A DNA stretch of 46,877 bases. It comes from DSXH01 sp037446915 (GTDB lineage: Bacteria > Bacteroidota > Ignavibacteria > Ignavibacteriales > Melioribacteraceae). The DNA lies in assembly GCA_037446915.1 (NCBI GenBank), contig JBBIHP010000009.1, forward strand, positions 1 to 46,877, written 5' to 3'. The notes below the pieces were generated by a model. That model made no database searches. It saw only the letters and a program-made list of their open reading frames with translations, and was not told the DNA's origin. This document shows positions 24,284-32,244 of this stretch, one piece after another (position 1 is the first letter of the stretch; every line of letters starts with the position of its first letter). Position numbers and translations under genes: made by a program.

Positions 24284-26227
24284 ATGAAATTAAAAAATTT
24301 TACAAATCTGATAAGTTTCCATAATGTTTTGGTGGGAAAAAATTCTTTCAGGATTTACATTCCGCACTTAGTTTGCTGCATGTTTATCTTATTCATACCG
24401 ATGTTAACAAATTCCCAGCCATCAGGCGGACCGTATGGGCCACTTCATCAAAAGTATGAATTACCTAAAGTAACCGGTAAAATTTATTTTGTAGCACCGG
24501 ATGGATTACAAAATAATTCCGGCGAATCAATTAATTTACCTACCACTCTCGATGAAGCCATATCAAAGGTAAAGTCAGGAGATGCCATAGTTCTTCGCGG
24601 TGGTATTTACAGAACAGGTAATCACGTCTTTAACCAAGGAATTACAATTCAGCCGTATGCAGATGAACAACCTGTATTGAAAGGGACTTACGTTGCAGAC
24701 AAATGGGAAGATCTTGGTAACGGATTGTGGATTACAAAGTGGAATCATTTATTTCCATCGGAGCCGGCTGATTGGTGGCGGCGTAATAGAGAAGGGAAGA
24801 TAACCCCCCTTCACCGCTTTAATAATGATATGGTTTTTGTTGACGGGAGATTTTTACAATCGGCTGGCTGGGAAGGCGAAGTTGATGAAAATTCGTTTTA
24901 TATAGATTATAAAAATGGAACAGTCTATATCGGTGTTAATCCAACCAATCGATTAATAGAAATTACTGCTTTTGATGGGGCATTAATCAGAACCACTAAA
25001 GATGTTCACGGAAAAACATCCGACAAAAAAGGTCCGGTTATAAAAGGGATTACGTTTACCCAGTATGCATACCGTGCAATTGAAATTGAAGGGACTGATC
25101 CCGAAGGAATTTCGGATGAGAAAAATCACGGTAAGGAAGTTATAGGAACCGTTCTGGAAAATTGTACTATCAGTTTCTGTTCCCGGGTTGCCGGATATTT
25201 TAGAGGAGATAAGATGACAATCCGTAATTGTAAAGTGAGCGATACGAGTACAGAAGGGATTTATATTCTAAGCTCTTCAGATGTTCTGCTGGAAAAAAAT
25301 ATTTTTACACGGAATAACATTGAAAGAATTACAGGTTACTATCCGGCTGCTGTAAAAATATTTAACCAGTGTTACCGTGTTACATGTAATGATAATCTGG
25401 TAATTGATCTTCCTTACTCAAATGGAATTTGGTATGATGTTGGCAATGTAGATGGAGTATTTACTAATAACTGGGTGGAAGGTGTAGGAAATTACAAAGG
25501 TGAATTTTCAATTGAGCAGCCTTGGCCCAGCGATAACGGATTTTTCTTCGAAATTTCTAAAGGTACAATTTGTGCGGGAAATGTTTTTGTGAACTGTGAT
25601 CATGGTATCTGGATATTAAACAGTTCCAATGCACTTATCTATAACAATACTTTTATAAACAGCACAGCATGTATTGCTCGGAATTCAAGAAGTGCTGCCG
25701 GTGATCATTTCGGATGGCATCCAAGTACAGGACCCGATGTTGATAAACGCGATGGCCATGTGTTTGTAAATAATCTGTTATATGGCGATAGTGAGTTTAA
25801 AAGATTACTTCTTTATGTCTGGCAGCCATCGATCCTATGTGACCAAGTGTCCAACTCTCAATTAAAAGAGATTGATAACAACTTTTTTGTAAAAGAAAAT
25901 GGTGCGCAGAAATATCCGGTTGTTTTATGGAGCCCTTATAAAAATGATAATTGTAGAATTATGTTAAACACTCCGCAAGAGTTAAATAAATTGTATCCTG
26001 CATTTTCAAAAACAGCAAGTTTTACGATAATTATTCAGGTCCGTTATTCAAAGGTTATCAGGTTGGTAATTATCAATTGTTACAATCATTCCCGGATAGT
26101 TTTAATGCAAGTAAATTACCGCAGAGTATTAGTAAGTATCTTAATATTAAATCGAAGCCGTATATCGGTGCATACGAGCCGGTCAGATGAAATTAGAGAA
26201 GTGATTTATAGCATTGCTGCATCTTAA
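24284..26227 (+). CDS. Secreted right-handed beta-helix protein, frameshifted near its C-terminus
   Basis: A secreted protein (signal segment about 27-45, ending TNSQ) with the opening typical of polysaccharide-lyase-like parallel beta-helices: YFVAPDG, TLDEAISKVKSGDAIVLRGGIY, and many repeated N-x-F/I rungs (GTVLENCTI, MTIRNCKVS, VLLEKNIFTRNN, ALIYNNTFIN). The substrate is not readable. After codon ~576 the reading frame turns into unlikely sequence. Reading one base back at the A-run 26008-26012 gives a sensible end, closing with KPYIGAYEPVR and a stop at 26190; IGAYEP-type endings are common in this family. So either one A is missing in the sequence, the gene has a real -1 mutation, or the ribosome slips at CAAAAAC. 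No T9SS domain is seen in either frame. It has its own region after the 24135 terminator. Confidence 0.75.
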   Translation: MKLKNFTNLISFHNVLVGKNSFRIYIPHLVCCMFILFIPMLTNSQPSGGPYGPLHQKYELPKVTGKIYFVAPDGLQNNSGESINLPTTLDEAISKVKSGDAIVLRGGIYRTGNHVFNQGITIQPYADEQPVLKGTYVADKWEDLGNGLWITKWNHLFPSEPADWWRRNREGKITPLHRFNNDMVFVDGRFLQSAGWEGEVDENSFYIDYKNGTVYIGVNPTNRLIEITAFDGALIRTTKDVHGKTSDKKGPVIKGITFTQYAYRAIEIEGTDPEGISDEKNHGKEVIGTVLENCTISFCSRVAGYFRGDKMTIRNCKVSDTSTEGIYILSSSDVLLEKNIFTRNNIERITGYYPAAVKIFNQCYRVTCNDNLVIDLPYSNGIWYDVGNVDGVFTNNWVEGVGNYKGEFSIEQPWPSDNGFFFEISKGTICAGNVFVNCDHGIWILNSSNALIYNNTFINSTACIARNSRSAAGDHFGWHPSTGPDVDKRDGHVFVNNLLYGDSEFKRLLLYVWQPSILCDQVSNSQLKEIDNNFFVKENGAQKYPVVLWSPYKNDNCRIMLNTPQELNKLYPAFSKTASFTIIIQVRYSKVIRLVIINCYNHSRIVLMQVNYRRVLVSILILNRSRISVHTSRSDEIREVIYSIAAS

Positions 26228-26246
26228 TTAATTAAGATGCAGCAAT
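26213..26246. repeat. Perfect 34-bp palindrome between convergent genes
   Basis: Arms ATTGCTGCATCTTAATT (26213-26229) and AATTAAGATGCAGCAAT (26230-26246) are exact inverted copies with no spacer. It sits between the end of the beta-helix gene (true stop probably 26190) and the stop of the minus-strand transporter (26257). There is no T-tract on either side, yet its position suggests bidirectional transcription termination. In RNA it would form a 15-bp stem with a small AT-rich loop. Confidence 0.7.
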
Positions 26247-26256
26247 TGAAAAGGTC

Positions 26257-27543
26257 TTACTTAATTTCGATTTCTTTAATGTTAGGTATTAGTATATTAA
26301 TAATAAAGAGGGCTGTTAAATACAAACCTCCGGCAACAATGAAAGGAATAAAATAACTTTTAGTAAGTTCCAATATAAAACCAGTTGCAGTTGCAACCAG
26401 CATTCCACCAATTGCACCAAACATTCCTCCAAGTCCCACAACAGAACCAACAACTTTTCTTGGAAATACATCCGATACGGTTGTAAATAAATTAGCGGAC
26501 CAACCCTGGTGAGCGGCTGTAGCTAAACTTAATAATGCAACTGCAATCCATACATTACCGGCACTGGAAGCAAAAATTATTGGCGTTACTAATAATGCAC
26601 AGATAAGCATAGTAGTTTTTCTTCCTTTGTTAACAGACCAACCGCGCTTAATAAAGAACGAAGAGAGCCATCCACCGCCAATACTTCCTACATCGGCCAT
26701 TATATAAATTATTATTAATGGGAGTCCAATCTTATCTAATGTAATACCGTAATTTTTATTTAAGAAGCTTGGTATCCAGTAAAGATAAAACCACCATGCC
26801 GGATCAGTTAAAAATTTTCCCAAAGCAAATGCCCATGTTTCCCTGTATTTAAGTAGTTGTCTCCATGGTATTTTAACTGGTGTATCGGGTGGATCCTGTT
26901 GAATATAATTCAGTTCTTCTTTTTTAAGACGTTTATGCATTGTCGGTTTTTCATAAAGCCAGAACCAGAAAACGAGCCAGATTAAACCGACTGCACCGGT
27001 AATAACAAAAGCTTCATACCATCCCCATGTTAAAGTAATCCATGGTACAACAAGAGGAGCTACAATTGCACCAACGTTTGAACCGGCATTAAAGATACCT
27101 GTTGCAAATGCTCTCTCCTTTTTAGGAAACCACTCTGCTACGGTTTTTACAGCAGCAGGAAAGTTACCTGCTTCAAATAATCCCAATGCAAATCTTGCAG
27201 CGCCAAACCCGAATACAGTTCTTGCAAACGAATGAGCTATTGCAGCAAAACTCCATGCAGTTAATGCAAATGCATAACCGATCTTTGTACCGATCGCATC
27301 AATTAATTTTCCCATTAATACAAGACCGATTGCATAAGCCGCTGTAAATGCAGTAACAATGTAACCGTACTCAATATCATTCCAGCCGATTTCTTTTTGA
27401 AGAACAGGTGCAAGAATTCCGATTACCTGACGATCGATATAATTAATTGTTGTTGCAAAGAAAAGAAGGGCTACTATAGTCCACCGAAAGTTTCCAACCT
27501 TTAAAGATTGGTTTGAATCGTCATTAATTATAGAATTGCTCAT
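26257..27543 (-). CDS. Hexuronate transporter (ExuT-like MFS, ACS family)
   Basis: A 428-residue twelve-helix MFS symporter of the anion:cation symporter (ACS) family, which includes E. coli ExuT for glucuronate and galacturonate. Family marks include TTINYIDRQVIGILAPVLQKEIGW in the first helix region, RFALGLFEAGNFPAAVK, EWFPKKERAFATGIFNAGSNVGAIVAP and the late ATAAHQGWSANLFT. It is the last gene of the uxuB-uxuA-transporter operon on the minus strand, 56 bases after uxuA. Import of glucuronate (or fructuronate) for the two enzymes upstream is the natural reading. Expression is probably controlled from the promoter at 29762-29790. Confidence 0.85.
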   Translation of the reverse strand: MSNSIINDDSNQSLKVGNFRWTIVALLFFATTINYIDRQVIGILAPVLQKEIGWNDIEYGYIVTAFTAAYAIGLVLMGKLIDAIGTKIGYAFALTAWSFAAIAHSFARTVFGFGAARFALGLFEAGNFPAAVKTVAEWFPKKERAFATGIFNAGSNVGAIVAPLVVPWITLTWGWYEAFVITGAVGLIWLVFWFWLYEKPTMHKRLKKEELNYIQQDPPDTPVKIPWRQLLKYRETWAFALGKFLTDPAWWFYLYWIPSFLNKNYGITLDKIGLPLIIIYIMADVGSIGGGWLSSFFIKRGWSVNKGRKTTMLICALLVTPIIFASSAGNVWIAVALLSLATAAHQGWSANLFTTVSDVFPRKVVGSVVGLGGMFGAIGGMLVATATGFILELTKSYFIPFIVAGGLYLTALFIINILIPNIKEIEIK

Positions 27544-27599
27544 AATTCCCCATCTATGATAGTAAAGTATTTACCGAGTACAATTCTGTTTGTGTGAGT

Positions 27600-28790
27600 T
27601 TATAACTTTAATGAACGGGTAATACCTAATTCGAGACCTCGTAATTCTGCCAAACCTCTCATTCTTCCGAATAATGAATATCCCGGATAAATTCCTTCGC
27701 GGTTTAAGTCAGGAATCATTAAATGTCCGTGATCCGGACGCATCGGCATTCTATAATCTTCTCTACCGGATTCCTTTCTTCTTTTTTGTTCAACCAATAA
27801 TGCTTTAATAACTCCATACATATCAACGTCACCCTCAAGATGGTTCTCTTCCAGAAAGTCTCCATCTTCATTACGCATTACATTTCTAAGATGGACAAAA
27901 TTAATTCTGTCTGCAAATCTCTCTGATATTTCAACGCAATCATTAAAATATCCGGCACCAAAGGAACCGGTACACATAGTTATTCCATTATTATTTGATT
28001 CAACTGTATTCAGAATTTGCTCTATATCATTCTTATTACTTACAACACGTGGCAGACCTAACAATGCAAATGGAGGATCATCGGGATGAATTGCCATAAA
28101 TACACCGGACTCTTCAGCAGCAGGAATTATTTCTTTTATGAACAGATGTAAATTATTTCTTAATTCTTTTTCACCTATTTCATCATATTCACTTAATGCA
28201 TTTTTAAACTCGTCAAGTGTATAAGCTTCCAATGAACCGGGAAGACCAAGCAGAACAGTGTCTATTAACTTTTGTTTTTCATCCTCATTCAGTTTGTCAT
28301 AGTAACTTTTTGCAGCTTTATTTTTTTCTTGGGAATAATCCTTTTCGGAATTTTTTCTTTTTAATATAAAGAGGTCAAATGCAGCAAACGGGGTAGATTC
28401 GAATTTGGTTGTTATAGAACCATCTCTAAAGATCACATTCAAATCAGTTCTGGACCAATCGAGAACAGGCATAAAATTATAACAAATAACATTTATTCCA
28501 CACGCACCGATGTTTCTAATTGTGCTTTTATAATTCTCAATTAAACTTTTGTAACTACCTTTTCTCTTTTTAATATTTTCGTGAACAGGAACACTTTCAA
28601 CAACCGACCAGGTAAGTCCCTCGTCTTCAATCATTTTTTTTCGTTTCAATATTTCATCAACCGACCAGACTTCACCGGTTTTAATATGATGAAGAGCAGT
28701 TACAATTCCGGTTGCACCCGTCTGTTTTATTTCTTTTAGTGAGATGGGATCCTTTGGACCAAACCATCTCCATGTATGTTCAAAACCCAA
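27600..28790 (-). CDS. uxuA: Mannonate dehydratase
   Basis: A 396-residue enzyme that dehydrates D-mannonate to 2-keto-3-deoxy-D-gluconate. Sequence marks are strong: TWRWFGPKDPISL at the start, GATGIVTALHH, GEVWSVDEI, WSVVESVPVHENIK, YNFMPVLDWSRTDL, AIHPDDPP, CTGSFGAG, FVHLRNV and MRPDHGH near the end, with metal-binding His/Asp/Cys in these blocks. The only start that gives the family N-terminus is TTG at 28790, with AAGGAA a few bases upstream and an in-frame stop just before it. It stands between uxuB and the hexuronate transporter. It serves glucuronate breakdown and could also drain inositol-derived hexuronate. Confidence 0.93.
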   Translation of the reverse strand: MGFEHTWRWFGPKDPISLKEIKQTGATGIVTALHHIKTGEVWSVDEILKRKKMIEDEGLTWSVVESVPVHENIKKRKGSYKSLIENYKSTIRNIGACGINVICYNFMPVLDWSRTDLNVIFRDGSITTKFESTPFAAFDLFILKRKNSEKDYSQEKNKAAKSYYDKLNEDEKQKLIDTVLLGLPGSLEAYTLDEFKNALSEYDEIGEKELRNNLHLFIKEIIPAAEESGVFMAIHPDDPPFALLGLPRVVSNKNDIEQILNTVESNNNGITMCTGSFGAGYFNDCVEISERFADRINFVHLRNVMRNEDGDFLEENHLEGDVDMYGVIKALLVEQKRRKESGREDYRMPMRPDHGHLMIPDLNREGIYPGYSLFGRMRGLAELRGLELGITRSLKL

Positions 28791-28852
28791 TTGTAATTCC
28801 TTATCTTATATTAAAAAGTGATAATAAATTTTGGACCATACAAATTAAAAAA

Positions 28853-29677
28853 TTAAACGCCGCTGAAAACACTAAAGCCGCCATCAATTGGAATGATTGC
28901 ACCGGAAACAAATTTAGAAGCATCGCTTGCTAACCATAAAACGGTTCCGATTAATTCTTCCGGCTCACCAAATCTTTTAAATGGAGTCATATTAATAATT
29001 GTATTACCGCGCTCAGTTAAAGAGCCATCCGGATTAGTTAATAAAGTTCTGTTTTGTTCTGTTAATAAAAATCCCGGTGCAATAGCATTAACACGAATTC
29101 CGCTGCCGAACTTAAGAGCCATTTCTACTGCCATCCACTTTGTAAAATTTTCTACTGCAGCTTTTGCAGCAGAATATCCAGCAACACGTGTTATTGCACG
29201 GTAAGATGCCATCGATGAAATATTAATAATCGATCCGCTTTTCTGATCTGCCATGGTTCTTCCGAATATTAAAGTCGGTAAAACCGTACCATTCAAATTC
29301 AGTTCAGTTACCTTTTTTAGTTCTTCCATTTCGATATCAAAAATGGATTGACCGATTCCAACCGTTGCTCCTTGCATATTACCGCCGGCGGCATTTACAA
29401 GAATATCAATTCGGTTATACTTCTCAAGTATTGTCTGATGAACGGTTTTTAATTTGTCCTCGTCAAGTACATTACACTGAAAACCAATTACATCGTTACT
29501 CAAATCCGATAATTTTTTAAGTCTTCTATCAAGATTCTCTTTATTAACATCAAGCAGAACAACCCTTGCGCCGGCTTTAATAAAACCGATTGCCATTTCA
29601 CCGGCAAGTATTCCAGCACCTCCGGTCAGTATAACAACCTTTTCGTTTATGTGAAAAAGCTCCTTCAAATATTCCAT
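28853..29677 (-). CDS. uxuB: Fructuronate reductase / D-mannonate oxidoreductase (SDR family)
   Basis: A 274-residue short-chain dehydrogenase. The cofactor motif TGGAGILAGEMA (near 19-30), NAAGGN, the catalytic Ser (INISSMAS) and YSAAK (Tyr-x-x-x-Lys) are all present, as is the C-terminal GGFSVFSGV. SDR proteins of this kind next to uxuA act as D-mannonate oxidoreductase, reducing D-fructuronate to D-mannonate, and replace the unrelated long-chain UxuB of E. coli. The start is taken at 29677, with GAGGG a few bases upstream. A longer in-frame start at 29719 lacks a ribosome site. First gene of the minus-strand operon; promoter at 29762-29790. Confidence 0.8.
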   Translation of the reverse strand: MEYLKELFHINEKVVILTGGAGILAGEMAIGFIKAGARVVLLDVNKENLDRRLKKLSDLSNDVIGFQCNVLDEDKLKTVHQTILEKYNRIDILVNAAGGNMQGATVGIGQSIFDIEMEELKKVTELNLNGTVLPTLIFGRTMADQKSGSIINISSMASYRAITRVAGYSAAKAAVENFTKWMAVEMALKFGSGIRVNAIAPGFLLTEQNRTLLTNPDGSLTERGNTIINMTPFKRFGEPEELIGTVLWLASDASKFVSGAIIPIDGGFSVFSGV

Positions 29678-29748
29678 TTTGTTTCCCTCTGAGTAATCCG
29701 TTTTGTATTTTATCAACAAATTAAATACTAAAAATGTTCAAATAGTTT

Positions 29749-29790
29749 TTGAACCGATTCAATATAATATATATTTGTTCTAAATTTCAA
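29749..29790 (-). promoter_or_regulatory. Promoter and LacI-type operator of the uxuB-uxuA-transporter operon
   Basis: On the minus strand TTGAAA (29790-29785), 17 bases, TTATAT (29767-29762) form a plausible promoter. The operator TTGAATCGGTTCAA occupies 29762-29749 and begins at the last base of the -10 box. Read on the plus strand it is TTGAACCGATTCAA. It is identical to the site at xylA (33899) and differs by one base from that at the LacI gene (30969). It also lies upstream of the divergent aldo/keto reductase, which may be co-regulated. Confidence 0.7.
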
Positions 29791-29924
29791 CATAAGATTT
29801 ATTGAATTGCTGAAATAGAACTGACTCTTTTGAAATAGAATTTTTAAGATGAAAATCCAGATACTATTTAAGAAGTTGATCAATAACTTATCACTGAGTA
29901 ATAATAAATATTATTAGAGGAAAA

Positions 29925-30908
29925 ATGAATTATAGAAAATTAGGAAGAACGGGTTGGCATATTTCCGAAACCAGTTTTGGTGCATGGGCTATTGGAGGTA
30001 CCTGGGGTAGAGTGGATGATAAAGAGTCTTTACAAACTTTGCATAAGGCAATCGATCTGGGGGTCAATTTTATTGATACGGCAGATGTTTATGGCGATGG
30101 AAAGAGTGAACAATTAATTGCAAAATTACTGAAAGAGCGGAGTGAAAAAATTTATGTAGCAACAAAGCTCGGAAGAAGATTAAATCCTCATACATCCGAA
30201 GGTTACAATAGAAAAAATCTTACAGAATTCATTAACAGAAGTCTTAAAAATTTGGGAACCGAAACAATTGACATGATACAATTACATTGCCCGCCAACAC
30301 AGGTTTATTATATGCCGGAAGTATTTGAGATTCTTGATGACTTTGTAAAAGAAGGGAAACTGCATTATTACGGCGTAAGCGTAGAAAAAGTTGAAGAAGC
30401 ATTAAAGGCAATCGAATTTCCGAATGTTCAATCGGTTCAGATAATTTTTAATATGTTCAGGCAGAGACCTTCTGAATTATTTTTTGAACAAGCACGCAGA
30501 AAAAATGTTGGAATAATTGCAAGAGTACCGCTTTCATCGGGAATGCTGACGGGTAAATTCACTAAGAGTTCACAATTTGAAGAAGATGACCATCGTAAAT
30601 TTAATCGCTATGGCGAAGCTTTTGATAGAGGAGAAACTTTCTCAGGAATTGATTTTGAAAAAAGTCTTGAAGCTGTTGAAGAGCTTAAGAATTATTGTCC
30701 AACCGGTATGACTCTATCGCAATTTGCTCTAAAATGGATATTAATGTTTGAGGAGGTGACGTGTACAATTCCCGGCGCAAAGAGAGTCAGTCAGGTTGAA
30801 GAAAATGTAAATGCATACAAGTATCCGCCGTTATCAAAAGAAGTAATGACAAATGTGAGAAATATTTATGATAGATTTATAAGACAAGGTGTTCACAATT
30901 ATTGGTAA
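29925..30908 (+). CDS. Aldo/keto reductase
   Basis: A 327-residue NADPH-dependent oxidoreductase of the aldo/keto reductase superfamily. The catalytic tetrad is readable as Asp51, Tyr56, Lys81 and His121 (NFIDTADVYGDGKSE, ATKLGRR, MIQLHCPP). The C-terminal cofactor segment is TIPGAKRVSQVEENV. AGAGGA precedes the ATG. It starts 248 bases from uxuB in the opposite direction and precedes the LacI regulator. Reduction of xylose, glucuronate or another sugar aldehyde in the glucuronoxylan pathway would suit its position. The family acts on many substrates, so the reaction is not known. Confidence 0.8.
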   Translation: MNYRKLGRTGWHISETSFGAWAIGGTWGRVDDKESLQTLHKAIDLGVNFIDTADVYGDGKSEQLIAKLLKERSEKIYVATKLGRRLNPHTSEGYNRKNLTEFINRSLKNLGTETIDMIQLHCPPTQVYYMPEVFEILDDFVKEGKLHYYGVSVEKVEEALKAIEFPNVQSVQIIFNMFRQRPSELFFEQARRKNVGIIARVPLSSGMLTGKFTKSSQFEEDDHRKFNRYGEAFDRGETFSGIDFEKSLEAVEELKNYCPTGMTLSQFALKWILMFEEVTCTIPGAKRVSQVEENVNAYKYPPLSKEVMTNVRNIYDRFIRQGVHNYW

Positions 30909-30940
30909 TAAAACTATTCAAAAAATTTTTAACGTAATTA

Positions 30941-30982
30941 TTGCCTTTAAGCCAAATCTTTGATATTATTGAAACGGTTCAA
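30941..30982 (+). promoter_or_regulatory. Promoter and operator of the LacI regulator gene
   Basis: TTGCCT (30941-30946), 17 bases, TATTAT (30964-30969). The operator TTGAAACGGTTCAA (30969-30982) starts at the last base of the -10 box, as at the two other sites of this regulon, so the regulator probably represses itself. A partial second copy (GTTTCGTTTCAA, 31018-31029) lies further down the leader. Confidence 0.7.
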
Positions 30983-31091
30983 TAACAATTAATAAAATTC
31001 AATAAATGAAAATTGCTGTTTCGTTTCAAATTCATACCATATTAACCCGCCGCGAGTATCATAATATTTCTTGTATAAGGAGATGAAAAAA

Positions 31092-32129
31092 TTGAAAAAA
31101 ATTACAATTGAAGAAGTTGCAAAACGTGCTGGTGTATCGAAAGGAACAGTATCGGCTGTAATCAATGCAAAGAGTACAGTTAAACCGGCAACCCGAGATC
31201 ATATTTTACAAATAATGAAAGAACTTAATTTCAGACCGAAAGGAGTTGCCAGAAATTTAAAAAATGGTAATCAGGATAAAAGTATTGGTATAATTATAAA
31301 GGATCTTAATTATCCATTCTACACAACCATTGCTGCCGGTGCCAGAGAATATGCTAATAGCCGTGGATATTCTGTTTTTGTAACAAGCTCCGAGAACAAT
31401 CATGAATGTGAAAAAAGATTTACTCATTTGTTTTCCACAAAAGATATTAAAGGAACTATAATAGCACCAATTGTTGAAGGGGATTCCGAGATTGAACACC
31501 TTTTTAAGTTGAAGATGATCAATTATCCTTTCGTTTTACTGGAAGATGTAAAAGGTATTCAGGCAAATGTTGTTGCAATAGATAATTTGAGAGCAATAAA
31601 ACGTGCTGTAAAATATTTAATAGAAAACGGGCATTCTAAAATTGTTCACTTTGCAGGTCCTCCAAACTCTTCACACACACAGGAAAGAATTGAAGGATTC
31701 CGAGATGCTTTTAGTGAGAGTCCGCTTATTTTTAATAAGCAGATGGTTGTTTCAATAGGATCGAAGTACGAAGAAAGTTTTGCCAGAACAGTTGAGTATT
31801 TTAAGAATATTAATCGCGATGATTATCCAACAGCCATTGTCTGTTTTAACGATCAGCAAGCACTTGCTGTAATGATGGCATTGAAAGAATTAAATATAAA
31901 AGTACCGGAGGATGTTTCCATAATAGGTAACGACGATATTTATTACGCCCAGATTTATCCAGTTCCTCTTACAACTATTAAAGCTCCTCAACACGAAATT
32001 GGAAGAAGAGCTGCTGAAATTTTAATTCGCAATATTGAATCGACCTCGCTCCTGTCTATAGAACGAATAGTTCTTGATACTGAATTTGTTGTAAGACAAT
32101 CATCGCGGGTAATTGGAAAAAATAATTAA
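31092..32129 (+). CDS. LacI-family regulator of the glucuronate/xylose genes
   Basis: A ~345-residue repressor. The helix-turn-helix TIEEVAKRAGVSKGTVSAVIN and hinge (RPKGVARNLKNG) open the protein, followed by a sugar-binding periplasmic-protein fold (IGIIIKDLNYPFY, IVHFAGPP, AIVCFNDQQALA, SIIGNDDIYYA). The start is uncertain: AAGGAG (31077-31082) abuts ATG 31083 but lies nine bases before TTG 31092, which also gives the usual LacI N-terminus (MKKITIEEVA). Three LacI-type palindromes with a central CG occur at this gene, at uxuB and at xylA, so it likely controls all three units. The inducer should be a xylose- or glucuronate-derived compound; the sequence does not say which. Confidence 0.85.
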   Translation: MKKITIEEVAKRAGVSKGTVSAVINAKSTVKPATRDHILQIMKELNFRPKGVARNLKNGNQDKSIGIIIKDLNYPFYTTIAAGAREYANSRGYSVFVTSSENNHECEKRFTHLFSTKDIKGTIIAPIVEGDSEIEHLFKLKMINYPFVLLEDVKGIQANVVAIDNLRAIKRAVKYLIENGHSKIVHFAGPPNSSHTQERIEGFRDAFSESPLIFNKQMVVSIGSKYEESFARTVEYFKNINRDDYPTAIVCFNDQQALAVMMALKELNIKVPEDVSIIGNDDIYYAQIYPVPLTTIKAPQHEIGRRAAEILIRNIESTSLLSIERIVLDTEFVVRQSSRVIGKNN

Positions 32130-32244
32130 TAGAAAAGCAGAAGAATTTATTGAAGCAATAAATACTCCGATATGGAATCTAACATTATCATCCTGTCATA
32201 CACTCATCAAAAAGTAAAAATTAATCAGGTTTTATGAGGTACAA

